From Cavia porcellus (Eukaryota; Chordata; Mammalia; Rodentia; Caviidae): DNA of 64,000 nucleotides. Shown piece after piece: positions 35,418 through 48,043 of the stretch (the stretch's first letter is position 1; each line of letters begins with the position of its first letter). Position numbers and translations under genes: made by a program. The notes beneath the pieces are model-generated. The model was not told the origin of the DNA. It searched no databases and saw nothing but the letters and a program-made list of their open reading frames with translations. The stretch lies in the NCBI RefSeq assembly GCF_034190915.1, contig NW_026947490.1:62981494-63045493 (forward strand), given 5' to 3'.

Positions 35418-35546
35418 TTTTTTGACACAAAGTCTTGTTTGGTAGTGCAGATTGGCCTTGAGCTCACTATGTAGCCCAGGCTGGCTTCAAATTTGTGGTG
35501 ATCTTCCTGCCTCAGCCTCCCAAGTGCTGGGATTACAGGCTGTGAA
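35418..35546 (-). mobile_element. B1 SINE (7SL-derived)
   Basis: Reverse B1: ACAAAGTCTTGTTTGGTAGT, GAGCTCACTATGTAGCCCAG, CCTGCCTCAGCCTCCCAAGT, GCTGGGATTACAGGC. Supports a rodent host. Confidence 0.93.
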
Positions 35547-35549
35547 TGT

Positions 35550-36500
35550 AATTTTTACGTACACTGAGAAATAAAAATAAATATATTTTAAAATTTCTTT
35601 ATTTTGCCTCATGGTGGTGATCTGGATTCCCTGCTGGCCTCCCCCATGTTACAAATGGCTGCAATGATTTCCATTCTTACATCTTCATGCCACACCAGCC
35701 AGAGGAGTTTCTCTTCCTCCAACCACAGAACAAATTTTCTGGCCTTCACTCTAATTGAACTGACTTTGGGCCTCACCAGACAGATTGGCTAAGGCCAGAT
35801 GTGTCTATCCTTGAATAACAAGGCATTTGTTAAGGGGCCAATTTGTGATGATTTAACTGGGTTGTGCTGAGTCGCACACACAAGGCCCCACCTCTCTCAG
35901 TAGCCTACATGGCCAGTACACAGTGAAGTACATGCCCAGTGTGGAAGCCAGCAAAGTGCCTGCCTCTGGGACCGTTGGCAGTGAGAGGTAGCAGAAATGG
36001 ATTTTGCTTTACTAGTCGCTTCTAGTTTGGCTGGATAAATAGATAAGCAGAAACGAGGTAGCATGCAGGTTAGAACAGCTTTGGGAATGAACCTTTGCTG
36101 GATCTTTCCAGCTTCTGCCTGAAAGCAAAGCAGTGGTTGCAGGATATTAAAATTTGGAATAGCTGCCGTGGGCCTTGCCCATCTGACTTACCATTAGTGC
36201 TCAATGTGTGGGGTCCCAATGCCAGCTCTCACACTGCACCTTTGAAAGGGTCAAACGTTCTTGCACTATTTTACTTCATAATAAAACTAAAAGCATCTCA
36301 ATACAGTTTAATTCTTCCACATGGCATCATTGTCTGAATAAATTCCAATTTCAATGAAACTTAATTGAGGAGAATGAATTTGCAAGATATAGTTTTTGCT
36401 CTTAAGTGGTTTTTTTTGTTTGTTTTGTTTTGTTTTTGCTCTGGGAGGAATAATTGCAGTGTTTTCTCTATAATTACTACTTTCATGTCATTGAAATATC
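35550..36500. other. Intergenic, no feature recognised
   Basis: 35600-35830 may be another ancient repeat. A (TTTTG)n-like run lies at 36410-36440. Confidence 0.4.
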
Positions 36501-36504
36501 TAGA

Positions 36505-36690
36505 AAACATTTTTACCTCTTGGAGGAAATGTCTCAAATAAGTCTCTAAACCTCATCTTTAAAATAAGAATACTTAGACTGACTTTATAGAATGTCATGA
36601 AGATTAAAGGAGGAAACAGATGAAAAGTAAGCACCACAGTGTTTGCCATAGCTAATGCCTTTACTAAAGGTAAGATGTGAGACAATTGTG
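36505..36690 (+). repeat. MIR SINE fragment
   Basis: CTCTAAACCTCATCTTTAAA, then ATAAGAATACTTAGACTGAC, CATGAAGATTAAAGGAGG, AAAAGTAAGCACCACAGTGT follow the MIR core order. Confidence 0.6.
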
Positions 36691-36699
36691 ATTAATAAT

Positions 36700-36830
36700 A
36701 ATGTCACTATTATTCCATTTTATCTGCATTCATTCAATCCTTAAAGTAGAGCTAAAAGATTGAAGTTTGTCACCCTATTTACAGATGAGGCACAAAGAGG
36801 TGATGAATAAGGCTTTGGATTTTAAGGTAT
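36700..36830 (-). repeat. MIR SINE fragment
   Basis: TCACCCTATTTACAGATGAG then GCACAAAGAGG is the reversed MIR core. It faces the plus-strand MIR just before it. Confidence 0.55.
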
Positions 36831-36834
36831 TAAT

Positions 36835-38670
36835 TTTTTTCTTAGTAAATTACTAAGATTTACACTTTAAAAATAACCTCAGATTTGCTGATCTCCTTTA
36901 CCTTCCTTGAACTTTCTTCTAACCTGCTTAGTTGAAACACTATTGATTCATGATCAAAGCAGTTAGGCTTTTATTTTCAAGATGCTTTTCTCCTACTGAC
37001 TCTTCCTTCTAATAGTTATGGTTTATAGATTACATAATCTTGCAGTTAAGCTTAAATACCTAGCTTAACAATTGGATTTACGTATCTAGCATTTAGTAAG
37101 TAGTCATTAATATTTATTAAAGTAATGAATCAGAAAAACATAATATTAATTTACAAAGAAAGAAGTGCTTACAGAAAAGACAGAAACTAGTACCTACACC
37201 ACCACTCACACCAATAATATAAGTAAAAGACCATTAAAAATGGAGACAGCCTGAACTAGTTGTGGAAATTAGGAAAATTTTTTTATCTACATGTCAGAAA
37301 CAACTGAATTTCTGTTTAGTGTAAATGAAATGGGAATAGACCAAACGAAGTCACAAAAGGTCAACTGTAAATACAATTTTTTGCAAACTGCTCTGGTCAT
37401 TTAGCAGTGGATCCTTAAATTTTTCCAGATGAAGATCAGTATTACCACTTCAATTGCTTACTCACATTTCATGGTTTGCATGGATAATGATTTGATTCTT
37501 GATAACATTTCACTGGCACCAGTTTTTGCTTTTGCCAAAATGATGTTGATCATCGAAAACATTTTTCTTATTTTGGAAGACATCTGTTGCAGAATGAGGA
37601 GAATAATTGTTAAAATTTCTAAGAAAAAAGAGCCAATAAATCAAATCCATGTGACAAAAATTTGAAAATGAAATCCTAAAGAAGTTGACCACAGCAAAGA
37701 AATTTGACAGAAGAGCAAATATATTATTAAATGAATACAAATAGATAAGTTCATGTTTAAGGGCTTATAAACAACCCACAAACCTCTGTGCTTGGGTCCA
37801 TTTCAACTTTATTCCGTTGATATAAGGCACTCAAAGAAGAATTACACATAAAATAAAAGGGATACACAACAGGTGGTGGTTGCATGAAGAATCTGAGTTC
37901 TTTTCTTCTCTCTGACATTCTTTGCAGTGTTTTCATTTTTAAGCTTCTTGTTAGATGCTTCCAGCCATGTCCAGGGTCACACCAGAAGCAGCAAGATTCT
38001 AGTGGAGAAAGAGACCATAGAGATGGCCAGTGGAGAAAAAGAGCTTTCTCAGATATTCGCCACCAACCAGGAGAATTCCTTTTGGCCAACATTGGACCTC
38101 ATAAATAATAATCAACTGAAAACATAACTGACTCCCTCTTAAAATTATCAAAACTACATCCGAGACATTTAGCTATGTAAAAAGAGCAGGCCACCAAATC
38201 AAAACTGAGGTTCTATTGGACAGTAGAGAAATAAACAGATTCTAGGTCAGCAGCAGGGGATGATAACCTGGTAGATGTTGACCTAAGAAAAGCCGACGTG
38301 TCCTACACACCCTTAAGGGCATGAAAGCATTATTCAGGACCAAGAGTTGCTTTATCGAATGCCAAATATCCAGAAAGCTGTAATTATTCTGATTCTGTAT
38401 CCTCCTAAAAATATAGTCATCCAGTACATAAAGCAAAAAACAGAACTGCAATGGGAGATTAACAGCCCATAATTATAAATGACAGTGGAAGATTTTTAAC
38501 ATAACTTTCACAAAGACTGTGTGAAACAAAGTTTAGTGAGAATTAAGAAAGTACTGTGAATAACAAAATTACTGAGTTTAATGTGATCTATATATGTTTA
38601 TTTATATGATCTGTATATATGCAGTTCTATAACCAAAACCAGTAAATACATAGTTTAAGTACATATTAAG
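36835..38670. other. Intergenic, unassigned
   Basis: About 1.8 kb with no named repeat. Frames at 37429-37665, 37757-38092 and 37884-38127 are open but have no recognisable domain and overlap each other on both strands. Confidence 0.4.
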
Positions 38671-38679
38671 CACCCAAAA

Positions 38680-38860
38680 ACATTGATCACATTCACAAAA
38701 CTCAACATGAAAACAAAGCAATAAAATTACTAATGCAATCCATAGCTAAAGATAGCCCAGAAATTGATACATGTAGAAATTTAAAATCCAACCTCTGAAT
38801 AATTCATGGGTCAAAAAATAAATTATATTAAAAATCACAAAACAGATCTGAGTGCCAGTG
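38680..38860 (+). repeat. Possible L1M-like internal fragment
   Basis: AACCTCTGAATAATTCATGG then GTCAAAAAATAAAT resembles an old L1M-type phrase. Short. Confidence 0.3.
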
Positions 38861-38864
38861 TAGA

Positions 38865-41685
38865 TACAGTGTATTAAAAATTTGTGCATTACTCTTTACA
38901 GGAAAACTCAGACTGCAGATCCTGGGCCCAGTCCTTCTAATGGCTTATTTTCATCCAAAAGGTTTGCATTGATAGGAAAAGGTAGAAGAATGTGTCACTT
39001 TACTGGGTGTATTGGAAAGAGTCTCCTTTGTTCCTTCTTTCCTTAAATAGAGTTTCCATGGACTGTCAGGCTGAGTCCATATGTTTTACATGTTCTCTTT
39101 TTTAAACATTTTTTTTTGTAATTTTATACAAATGGCTGATAATGTTAGCCTTTCCACACTACTCCCACAGGGGAGCCATTTCTATATTCTAGTCAGGTAG
39201 CTATTCAAAGAGTTTCTTACTCCTCTGACCATTCCAGGAAGATATTAGGACGGCTCCAAGAATTGCCAACTTGATCATCTGCTGTGGATTCCTCATTCCC
39301 TTACAATTCTGTGTGTTGGTAACCTTGGCTTCCTAGAACATCTTCATATGCAAATTTACAAATGCATGAAAAAAGATATACATTAGTATAAAGTTATGCA
39401 AAAATCTCCCTTCTAGTGGTAACTCAAAGGAAATGAATTGCATGCTCGAAATGATTCTAAGGAGGAAGGAAGAAATTAACATTTCCCTGTCTGCCTGTAG
39501 AGAATTTGCACAAAAACTTTCACCTGGCTGTCTAATAATGATGATGATAAACCCAAATAAGAAAGACAAATGCAATGATTTCAGCTTCCAAGTATAGTAT
39601 TTTAAAAATACATTATTACTTCATCTCAAATTGACTCCTTCCCCTGGGTATTAAGAAATGCATAAATATTGTTACAGATCATTTGTTATGCTACAGAATG
39701 ATTTTGCACATGGTTGCATTAATGAAAACCCATTTTAGTTATCTTTGATTTCATTCTAAGATCACAACTGTTGGCACGCTTAACAAAGGATACAAATCCT
39801 TATGCGTATTTCATGATAATGGCTTTCATTTTATTTTGGTTGGCTACATGTATATTGCTTCTCCAAGAACTCAATTATATAACTTGAGATTTCCACATTG
39901 TTTTGACAGAAGAGAAGAACAAAAATAAATTATGTGGACAAAATTTGAAATACGGAATTGAAATGACGGTGATGAAAAAGTTGTCTGAGTTAGTGGCAAT
40001 CAGATCTTGAAACTGAATTTTTCTTAAGCAGCTCAAAGTATTTGGCTATACATCACTGTTTCTTAAGCCTCAAAGTATCACACTGCACCATTTCTCAACA
40101 ATAGCATATTTACAGCTGGACTCTGAAGTGTATGCAGTAAACGTCAAACTCTTATTCCAGTCTTGAACTGGATTCGATATTAAGCAACTCTGGCTTGAGC
40201 ATCACAGAGAGCAAGCTAGACTTTGCAGAACTGAACAGAAAAAAACAAGGTTTTGTCAGTGTTGCAATGATGTTCTGCTGTTGCCATTCCAACTGGATTA
40301 AGCAATTTAACCTCTAGCACTACAGAGCAAAGTTTTATTGAGTTCTCCATATCTGTAATTCAGTATCTCATATCATCTTTTGGGGTCATTAGACCCTTAA
40401 GTGCATCTGACAAAAATGATGTATGTAAATAATAACTCTCAAAATTTTGACTATAATTTAAGTAGAGTTATGGATCCATAAATCTACTCATGAATGCCAA
40501 TTGCACATCCCTACCCTCGATAATCAGAGAATGCAAATATTCCAGAAAATATAAAGCAGTTTATCTTTTGAAATCTAAAATCCTCTTATTTAAACATTTA
40601 TGTACATAGGGACCCTTGGGTAAATACTTTTTAAGATTCATGAGAATCTTTATGTATAAAAAAATTCCCTATGCAATTGTTACGGGGACTAACGTTTGTA
40701 ATCTTTCAATCAAAAATCTATAGCAATCTCAAAAGTGGATGAAGTGTGAGATCAGTTCCTATAACAGCATGATTTTTTTTTCTTCTTTATACCCGGCAAG
40801 AAACTCCTAAGTCATCAGAGCTGGAAGAAAATGTCTTGTGGCTCTGACAAATGCCCTGAAATTGTAGAGGCATTGCCAACTGAAGACTTTCTTTAGTATT
40901 CTGTTTTTTGACAGAATACACTCTACACTCAAAAGCTGTTTTCATCAGGAACACAGGGAAATGGCTTCCATTCTGAAGGATGTGCCATAACTTCTCTTTC
41001 AGCATATATAGGGGGTGGTTTTATAATGTACTCGATATGATTATTTTTATCCCAAGGAAGAAAAGCGAGGATCTGGTATTTTTTGAAAGAAGTCATATAT
41101 ACACGGTTATGACTGTTTACACCACAGTTTTATTTTCTTAAGGAAATCTCTTGAACATTAAATATTAAGTTACTTTTTTGGCTCTGAAGCAACAGAATCT
41201 GGCTATTAGCAAAAGCAATCACACTGCCAATATATGCTGCTATAGTAAGGCACTTGAAATCTTGGAAATTCCTTGTCACTTTAGATAATATTGAAATACC
41301 TAATATAACATTTCTCCTTGAAGCTGAGACCTTTCTTCAAATGTAAATGTGTGTTAAAGCTGAATGTTATATGGGTTTCCATTTGTCACTAAGCACAAGG
41401 AATACAGCCTGGGCTCACTGGCTGTATTTTGATTACATCCTCACTTTCTAGTCTGATCACAATGCTTAATAAGGAGTAGGAAGCACAGTAATGGCCACTA
41501 TATCAGTCAGGACATAGAGTACGCACTGCTGCAGGTCAACCAGAGCATAGAGTCTGAAATGAGAGAGAAACTTGTTCTCCCCCAGCGTGTGGACTTTCAA
41601 GCTGGTACAGAGCCTCTGCCCCTCTTACGGTTGTTACTAAAACATCTTCCAAACAGTGAATTCTGTTGATGCTTTGCTTGCCGGT
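38865..41685. other. Long low-repeat intergenic stretch
   Basis: About 2.8 kb, the longest part of the window without a repeat I can name. AT-rich, no convincing frame. A prime place to check for conserved non-coding elements. Confidence 0.45.
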
Positions 41686-41689
41686 CAAA

Positions 41690-42034
41690 GGGTTAAACCT
41701 AGATCACGAAGGTTCTAACCTCATGACTGGGTTAATCCATCAATGAGATCATAATTGCATGCTATTATGGGAGCTGATGGAAACGAAGTGGAGCCTCGTT
41801 GAAGAGAGTGAATCTTGGGGGACTGCCCTTTGGAGCTCTATCTGGTCTCTGCCCACCCAGCTGCTATGAGGAGACAATTTTCATCTGCCACACCCTTCTA
41901 CTGTGGTGTTCCAAACGCCTTACTTAAATCAATGGAGGCAACCAACCATGGACTTAAACTGTGAGCTAAAATACTAAAATCCTTCCTCCTTTCTTAGATA
42001 TTTGGTCACAGTGATAGAAAGCTAACACAATGCC
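41690..42034 (+). mobile_element. LTR 3' part, MaLR-like
   Basis: ACCTCATGACTGGGTTAATC, GGGGGACTGCCCTTTGGAGC, then GTGAGCTAAAATACTAAAAT and CACAGTGATAGAAAGCTAAC, a typical 3' end. Confidence 0.65.
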
Positions 42035-42184
42035 ACATCATCAAGTACCATCCTCCTTTCTTGGTAGGATGTTGTTCTAAAGTCTTGCCATTGTCTGCAT
42101 ATTCCAGGACAGATTATGGGATCAAACTAAGAAGGAAGGAAAAGAAAGTGGAGGGCATAAACCTTAACAGTGGCTTGTATCACT

Positions 42185-42500
42185 CTTGCTTTTGTCAGTT
42201 TGATTGGCTTGGGGGCCGCCTAGGCATCAGTGAAGCACATTTATGGGTGTGCCCTGGGAGATCATGGAGGTATGGCCTTGAGAACTGTTCATGGTCCCTG
42301 GAGCTGTTCCCCTGGCCTACTTCCTAGCCACCATAAACTGAGCAGCTTCACTCTACCACATTCTTCTGCCATGATTTTCTTGCTTTGGAGGCAGCACACC
42401 AGGGACTGAGCTCTAAAACTATAAGCCACATTAACCTCCTCTTTTACATTGTGTATGTCAGGTATTTGGTGCCAACATTAGAAAACCTGTCTAATACACC
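42185..42500 (+). mobile_element. LTR-like repeat, second copy type
   Basis: Starts GTCAGTTTGATTGGCTTGGG and ends AGCCACATTAACCTCCTCTT then GTCAGGTATTTGGTGCC...CTGTCTAATACACC, which is MaLR-like in its end structure. Confidence 0.5.
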
Positions 42501-42639
42501 ATCCCATAGAGCACAATTATAATGTTGTACCTCCCTGCAAGAGGCTGGAAAGTCTCACCTGCATTCTAAGTGGCCAGAGGCCAGATCGAATAGTCTAACA
42601 CTGCTGTACACTAGAAAAAGAGCTTCATTATGTTTGTGT

Positions 42640-43295
42640 TATGCCTAAGTTATATGACCAAAGTACCTGTAACACCACCATACTGTTCCGTGGCGTCTTT
42701 TTTTGGGAGGGGGGTGTCCTAATTGATATGTTAATCAATGATCCCCTCTGTAAAGAATTGTAAATCCCTGGGAACCTGACCTAATTGATATGTTAGCCAT
42801 TGCTGCCCTCTAAAAATAACAGACGTTGTCTAAAATTGAATGCTAAGATAAGTTGATAAAGGATTGTTAATTCTTGCTAGACTTCTCTGTCCTCTACAAA
42901 GGGAAACAAAGGTCTTCCTCATTCCTTAGCAGATTTTCTGATCCATGCCCATAACACCTTACTTTGTAAACTGTGCTTTCTACAAAAGGTCTGGAAAGTT
43001 TTGAGGGGGACACACAGCTTTTGCAAACTCCAACTGCACTGTGTCTCTGGGCCCAGGATAAAATAAATCAGTGCTGCTTTTTTAGAAGGACATGTTTTGC
43101 CCCATTTTGGGACTTGAGGTTCTGGGGGGCTTGTTTATGGATTACAAGAAGCACCATTAAAGAAAGGGAGACTGCATTGAGGACAATTAGCAGTCTCTGC
43201 TAAGGTCACCATTTCTGTGTAAGTTTGTACCCTCCAACAGCCACCTGAATACAGAACTCTTAACTCAGCTTTGTTTCTGTGAAGATTATGGATCA
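42640..43295 (+). mobile_element. Putative ERV solo LTR, family unknown
   Basis: U3-like left part, then GTGCTTTCTACAAAAGGTCT and CCCAGGATAAAATAAATCAG followed by TGCTGCTTTTTTAG, which looks like an R-region polyadenylation signal and site. CCTAATTGATATGTTA occurs twice, about 62 bp apart, near 42718 and 42780. No provirus is attached. Confidence 0.35.
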
Positions 43296-43299
43296 TAAC

Positions 43300-44460
43300 A
43301 CTTGATTAAAATTTTTTGTCTCTTTAATATGAGTTTTAGTGATCAAAAGTATCAAAGAAAATCAAAATCATGGAGTAACCTTCTTTTAACATATTCACTG
43401 GATTAATATTAAGCAGCTAGGTATAATTTAATGCCATTATTAAATAAAAGATCTGCTCACATGTATGCAAAATTAGAGTTTTCTTTATACCTAAACGATA
43501 TAGAGGAATGAAACTCCCAGCCTACTACATGTCTGATATGAGTTTGTGTTCTCTAAAATCGAAGAATGAATTTCAGGAACAACAGAGGTTAGAGCAGAAT
43601 ATATTTACTGAGAGAAAAAGCTTCTGTCTGAGAGAGACAAAAGGAGTCCCAACTGGGTTGCCAAGGACTCTGTCTTTTCTAGGGACTTCTACAGAGTCAA
43701 ACCATGATAGATCCAAGAGGTGGGATAGAACTACAATTAACCAATAAGATTAAATTGCTCAGGTAAAATTGATTAAGTCTGGGACAAATGGGGAAGGTAG
43801 CAAGTGGCATGCTTAAAGAGCAGTGACTCTTACCTTAGGGCATTGGAATGGTGGCTCCTGACTTCCTCAGGGTGATAGGGAACTATTTAGAATATCAGTC
43901 CTTAGGATGTGGGTGCATTTGTTTGATCTTTTGTCTTGAGGCCTGGCCCACAGCAGGAGGTGTCTGTCTCCCCCACAGTTGTAAGGTATTTGGGCTTCCG
44001 CACTGGCTCCTTTGAGGACCTACCCCTGTCTGACTGCCTACAATATTTCTATCTAACTCAGTGGACTGTAACACAACCAATTGGGAATTTGATGGTTCTC
44101 ATAGCAAGGACAGCAAGGTATTCTGCTGGCTTCCAGATCCACCAGTTAGTTGTCCAGAGTCTTCATTTGGGGAAGATACTTAAAGGTGCATATCAGGGAA
44201 ATTTTAAAAAATTACAAATGACAAATTTGACTATGCCAGGGTTAAAGGGAAAAAGAAGGAAATTTATCACAGAGATATAAAGATTGCTGGCAGATGAGAA
44301 AGCAAGGTCTTCAGAAGATTGGAGATGAGGGCAGGGTAACAGTGGGGATCTGCAGGAAACACTCTCTAGACAGCTTTGCTACAGTGACTCAGCTGGGCCA
44401 CATTCTGACCCCCATCACTATGCTCTGGATTCAAATTCCTGTAAAAAGACTCCGAAGGTT
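43300..44460. other. Intergenic, unassigned
   Basis: Frames at 43508-43747, 43936-44280 and 44294-44512 show no domain. Probably old LTR or repeat sequence around 43850-44290, not identified. Confidence 0.4.
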
Positions 44461-44461
44461 G

Positions 44462-44792
44462 GTGGTATGGGCTGAATTGGTACCTTTGAATTTCCTATGT
44501 TTACAATCCTAATTCCCAGCACCAAAGAATTTACTACATTTAGAGGTAAGTTCTACAAAGAGGTAATTAAACTAAAATGAGGTCCTTACAATGGTCCATC
44601 CAATGTAACTGGTGTTCTTAGAACAGGAAATTTGGACACAGGTGCAGATAGAAGAAGTCACATGAACATCCACAAAACAAGTAGAGGCCTCAGAAGAAAC
44701 CAACCAACCCAGTCAATAACTCGTCTAGGCTTTTAGACTCCAGAACTATGAGAAAATAATGTACTGTGTACATTTGCAGCTTTTGCAAATTT
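44462..44792 (+). mobile_element. LTR, MLT/MaLR-like
   Basis: GGGCTGAATTGGTACCTTTG, CCTAATTCCCAGCACCAAAG, AGAGGTAATTAAACTAAAAT, GGAAATTTGGACACAGGTGC, CTCCAGAACTATGAGAAAAT follow a well-known LTR order from start to end. Confidence 0.7.
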
Positions 44793-44794
44793 AT

Positions 44795-45090
44795 GCTCGT
44801 GGTTTATCATTTTCTACAACTTGTTACGAATCAGATATAAGCTGCTAAAGAAGAAAGAAATATCCTAAACAGAAAATATAGCACATCACTCCAATATCTG
44901 ACGGTTCTTACTGGGAAGGTGAATTAGGCTCATTCCACATTATTGAAGAAAACATAATTAGAATCACAGGAAATTCTGAGAAAATACATAATAGCCTAAA
45001 TACAATGAGGAGCTTCCCAATAGCTGGAATACAATGAACTGCCTTATAACATAGTAGCAATTGAAACAAGTATGCCTTTATTATGGTTAA
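44795..45090. other. Intergenic, unassigned
   Basis: About 300 bp of AT-rich sequence between an LTR and a MIR. Confidence 0.4.
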
Positions 45091-45092
45091 CC

Positions 45093-45300
45093 TTCATTGA
45101 GTGCTACTATTTGCCACAAACTGTGTGGGGAACTCTGCTGCATTATATTATTTAGAGCACTCAGCAACCTCAGGAACAAGTGACCGTTGTTATTACCATT
45201 TCTCAGATGATGACATTAAAAATGTGAATGAGAAAACCAGATTTTGGATCCACAAATATCTGAAGTTGGAACTAGAATTCTTACCTGATTGGGAATCTTA
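45093..45300 (-). repeat. MIR SINE
   Basis: Reversed MIR: TTCATTGAGTGCTACTATTT then GCCACAAACTGTG, TTACCATTTCTCAGATGATG. The open frame at 45101-45400 is a by-product. Confidence 0.65.
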
Positions 45301-45621
45301 CATTCAACTGTCAGTTTCTGAAGACCTTCTTCTTTTCCTTGTTCTCACCCTGAGTAGTATATTCCTGGGGGACATGGAGGTGATGCCTACTTTTTACTGA
45401 GAAGCCCTGGGCGTCCCGAGGTGGCTGAGCCATGCTTGCATGGTACACACCAGTCAGAAATTGTCAGATGAACAGAAGTAAGGGGGGGTTTATGAGCTGC
45501 AGAACTGGAATATTTCACACCCAAGACAGAGGAAAAGGCTTTAAGTCAGGTGTTACATGTTTCGTGTCTCGAATCATTAGGTTCTGTACCAACTGAGAGA
45601 GCCAGTATTAGTACTATGATT

Positions 45622-45704
45622 ATTTTTTGGTGATAGGAATCAAACTCAAGACCTTGCACTTGCCAGGCAAGCACTGTGTCATTGAGCTATATTCCTGGCA
45701 CTGA
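45622..45704 (-). mobile_element. ID-like SINE, older
   Basis: GATAGGAATCAAACTCAAGA, CCTTGCACTTGCCAGGCAAG, CATTGAGCTATATTCCTGGC. No clear target duplication. Confidence 0.8.
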
Positions 45705-45849
45705 TTTTTTTTTCTTAAAAAAAACACTGCTTTTGAGGTCAGAATGAATGCTTAAAACTGTCTCCTATATAATATAATTGTTCTTCTTAGGATAGCATCC
45801 GCCAGCCCAGCTGTGTGTCGGGACACCTGGGAAAGCAGTTAAACAGTAT

Positions 45850-45985
45850 AGAAGTGGGTCTGGGCCTCGATCCCAGAGACGGCAATTTAGTTAGTCTGGG
45901 ATGGGCTTGGGCACAGATATTTTTAGAAGTCCCCCACTGCTTCTAATCTGCAAGTAGAGTTGAAAAGCACTGCCTAAAAACTATT
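45850..45985 (+). mobile_element. MER5A-like hAT relic
   Basis: TGGGCCTCGATCCCAGAGAC, then ATTTAGTTAGTCTGGGATGG, GGCTTGGGCACAGATATTTT and the end GTTGAAAAGCACTGC follow MER5A order. Confidence 0.55.
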
Positions 45986-46489
45986 CAGTTTAACTGTATT
46001 TTAATACTGAAACTCCATCTTTCTGTAAGAAACCTACCTGAATTCTTTCTTTTCTTTTTAAACCAGAAAAGCATCACATTCTGCCTTTGATGTTTATCCT
46101 TCCAAGTCTGATAATACTAACAAATCCGTCACATCAAATGCATGGGATATGAGTCTTTTTCTTATTATTTTACCTTATTGCCTGTCAAGGGTACAGGAGA
46201 TTGCCGAGAAAATGATGTCTATATCTTTTTTTCTAGACTACTACACTTTCATGAGCTAGTCCCTGACTCAGGGTATGTGGCTTATGACTTTTGGATTTCA
46301 CAGCGACACAAAAGTGAGACATGTATAGTAAAAACTATGCTTGAACTTTTGAATTTTCATCTTTTCTCTGACCAGTATAAGTGGTACTGCTCTGTCGTGT
46401 GACACCAAGCAGTGGCAGCCAGTCCATCTCCCAGTCAGCCATGTGCCCATGAGAATAAATAAATGAGCCTTCGGGTTACTATGTTGCTA

Positions 46490-46615
46490 GAATTAGTGAG
46501 ATGTTTAATAGGTTAAACATTAAAGGCATTTTTGATTTATGATATTTTCAAGTTATAATACGCTAATCAGGATATAGCACCATCCTAAGTCAAGAAGCAT
46601 CTGTGACAAAAGGTT
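46490..46615. mobile_element. Tigger-like DNA transposon end
   Basis: GATTTATGATATTTTCAAGT, then CACCATCCTAAGTCAAGAAG then CATCTGTGA resembles the ACTTACGA / CATCGTAAGTCGAGGAGCATC end of Tigger-class elements. Confidence 0.45.
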
Positions 46616-46619
46616 TTGT

Positions 46620-47400
46620 TATGTACATGAGGCCAAGTAGCCTGGACGTGGGGCTTTAGTTAATGTGCTTGTACTTAGTGCCATACCCTCACTGCAAAAA
46701 AAAACAGTTTCAAAAACTCACTGGCAGAGAGTGTTTCCTGCTTGTGATCTGGAATGCGTTGAACTGTCTTGGTGGCTCTGCTGATCTTGGCTGGACTGTT
46801 CACACAGTTGGGACATGGCTGGCCACCACCTGGTCAGGCAGGGAACCAGGCGTGGAGTCACTTGACTACACCTTCCTATAGGGCACCCCAAAGACATGCT
46901 TATGCCGATGAATGAAAGTCTCCAGTATTAGGAGCTGGTTGGCCACTCCATCCACTTGCAGTGGAAAGCAGATGATGTGACTAGAGGGAGGAAAAACTAG
47001 AGCCATCCTTGTAATTCTAAATCTTGGGGGACAGGGGAGACTATAACATCAGGTCCTATCATGAAATATAAGACCTAAAGAGAGATACTAAGCTGATGAA
47101 ACAAGATGTTAAAGAGACAAAATTTTAAACATAAATGGGAAGACAAATTGTATGGTATGGTATGGTATAGTCAGCTTTGAATCTGCTAAATGCCATAATC
47201 TGAAGGAAGGCATTGGCTCCTATTTTCTCTGCTCCTTCTTCCACCAAAAATATGACTGTCGAGCCCTATTGTATGTGAACAAATGATAAAGTATGATAAT
47301 CAAGGACAACTGAAGAAAAAACGTCACCATAGGCACCTTTCAAATCAAGCAATTATAGGTCAGTGTGTTAACTGAAGTGTCTGGGGAATAAAAGTGCATT
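46620..47400. other. Intergenic; (TATGG)n at 47148-47170
   Basis: Unassigned, with a short TATGGTATGGTATGG run. Confidence 0.45.
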
Positions 47401-47403
47401 TAT

Positions 47404-47802
47404 GTTAATCAACTTTCCCATCACTGGGACAAAATATGTGATGGATACAATTCAAGGAACACAGGTTTATTTTGGCTCATGAGATCAGAGGGTTCAGTCC
47501 ATGTTTAGAAATTGAATGGTAGGAGGGTCAGGTGGAAGAAAGATCTCAACCCGTGGCAGCCAAGAAGGAGAAAGAGAAAAGAGAGAGACATAGAGAGACA
47601 GAGACAGAGAGAGCGCAGTAACCTCCAAAGACACACCTCAGTGATCTGCCTCCTTCCACTGGTCCCACCTGCTAACAGCACATTCAGCTGTGAACTCATC
47701 AGCGAATGAATTCACTCCGGAGCACAGCACCTGCATCATCCCGTCACCTTCCAAACAGGAGACTGGGCAGGGACATTTTAGATCAAAACCATAACAACAT
47801 GT
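47404..47802 (-). mobile_element. Solo LTR, ERVL-MaLR type
   Basis: Reversed 3' end (CAACTTTCCCATCACTGGGA, then ACACAGGTTTATTTTGGCTC) to reversed start. It contains a purine-rich run GAGAAAGAGAAAAGAGAGAG at about 47568-47587. Confidence 0.7.
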
Positions 47803-48043
47803 GAGTCAATTACTAAAATATATTCCTTAACTGCACTTGCTATATTCTTAAACCTCATAATGAACTGAAAATCAGCTTTGAGCTATTGTTCTATTAAATT
47901 TTATAGGCTTTGTTTACCTAATTTTACATAGTAAAATAGATACCTGGGACAATGGAATTAAAGTAAGGAGTCTGGCATCTTTCTAAAAATGATACCATGT
48001 TTTCTTAGTCAGCTCAGTATCAGCTATGTATTTCTTTTTTTAT

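Noticed and set aside
37757..38127. Possible processed pseudogene
   Set aside because: Frames on both strands overlap, no protein family is recognised and no poly(A) or target duplications are seen.
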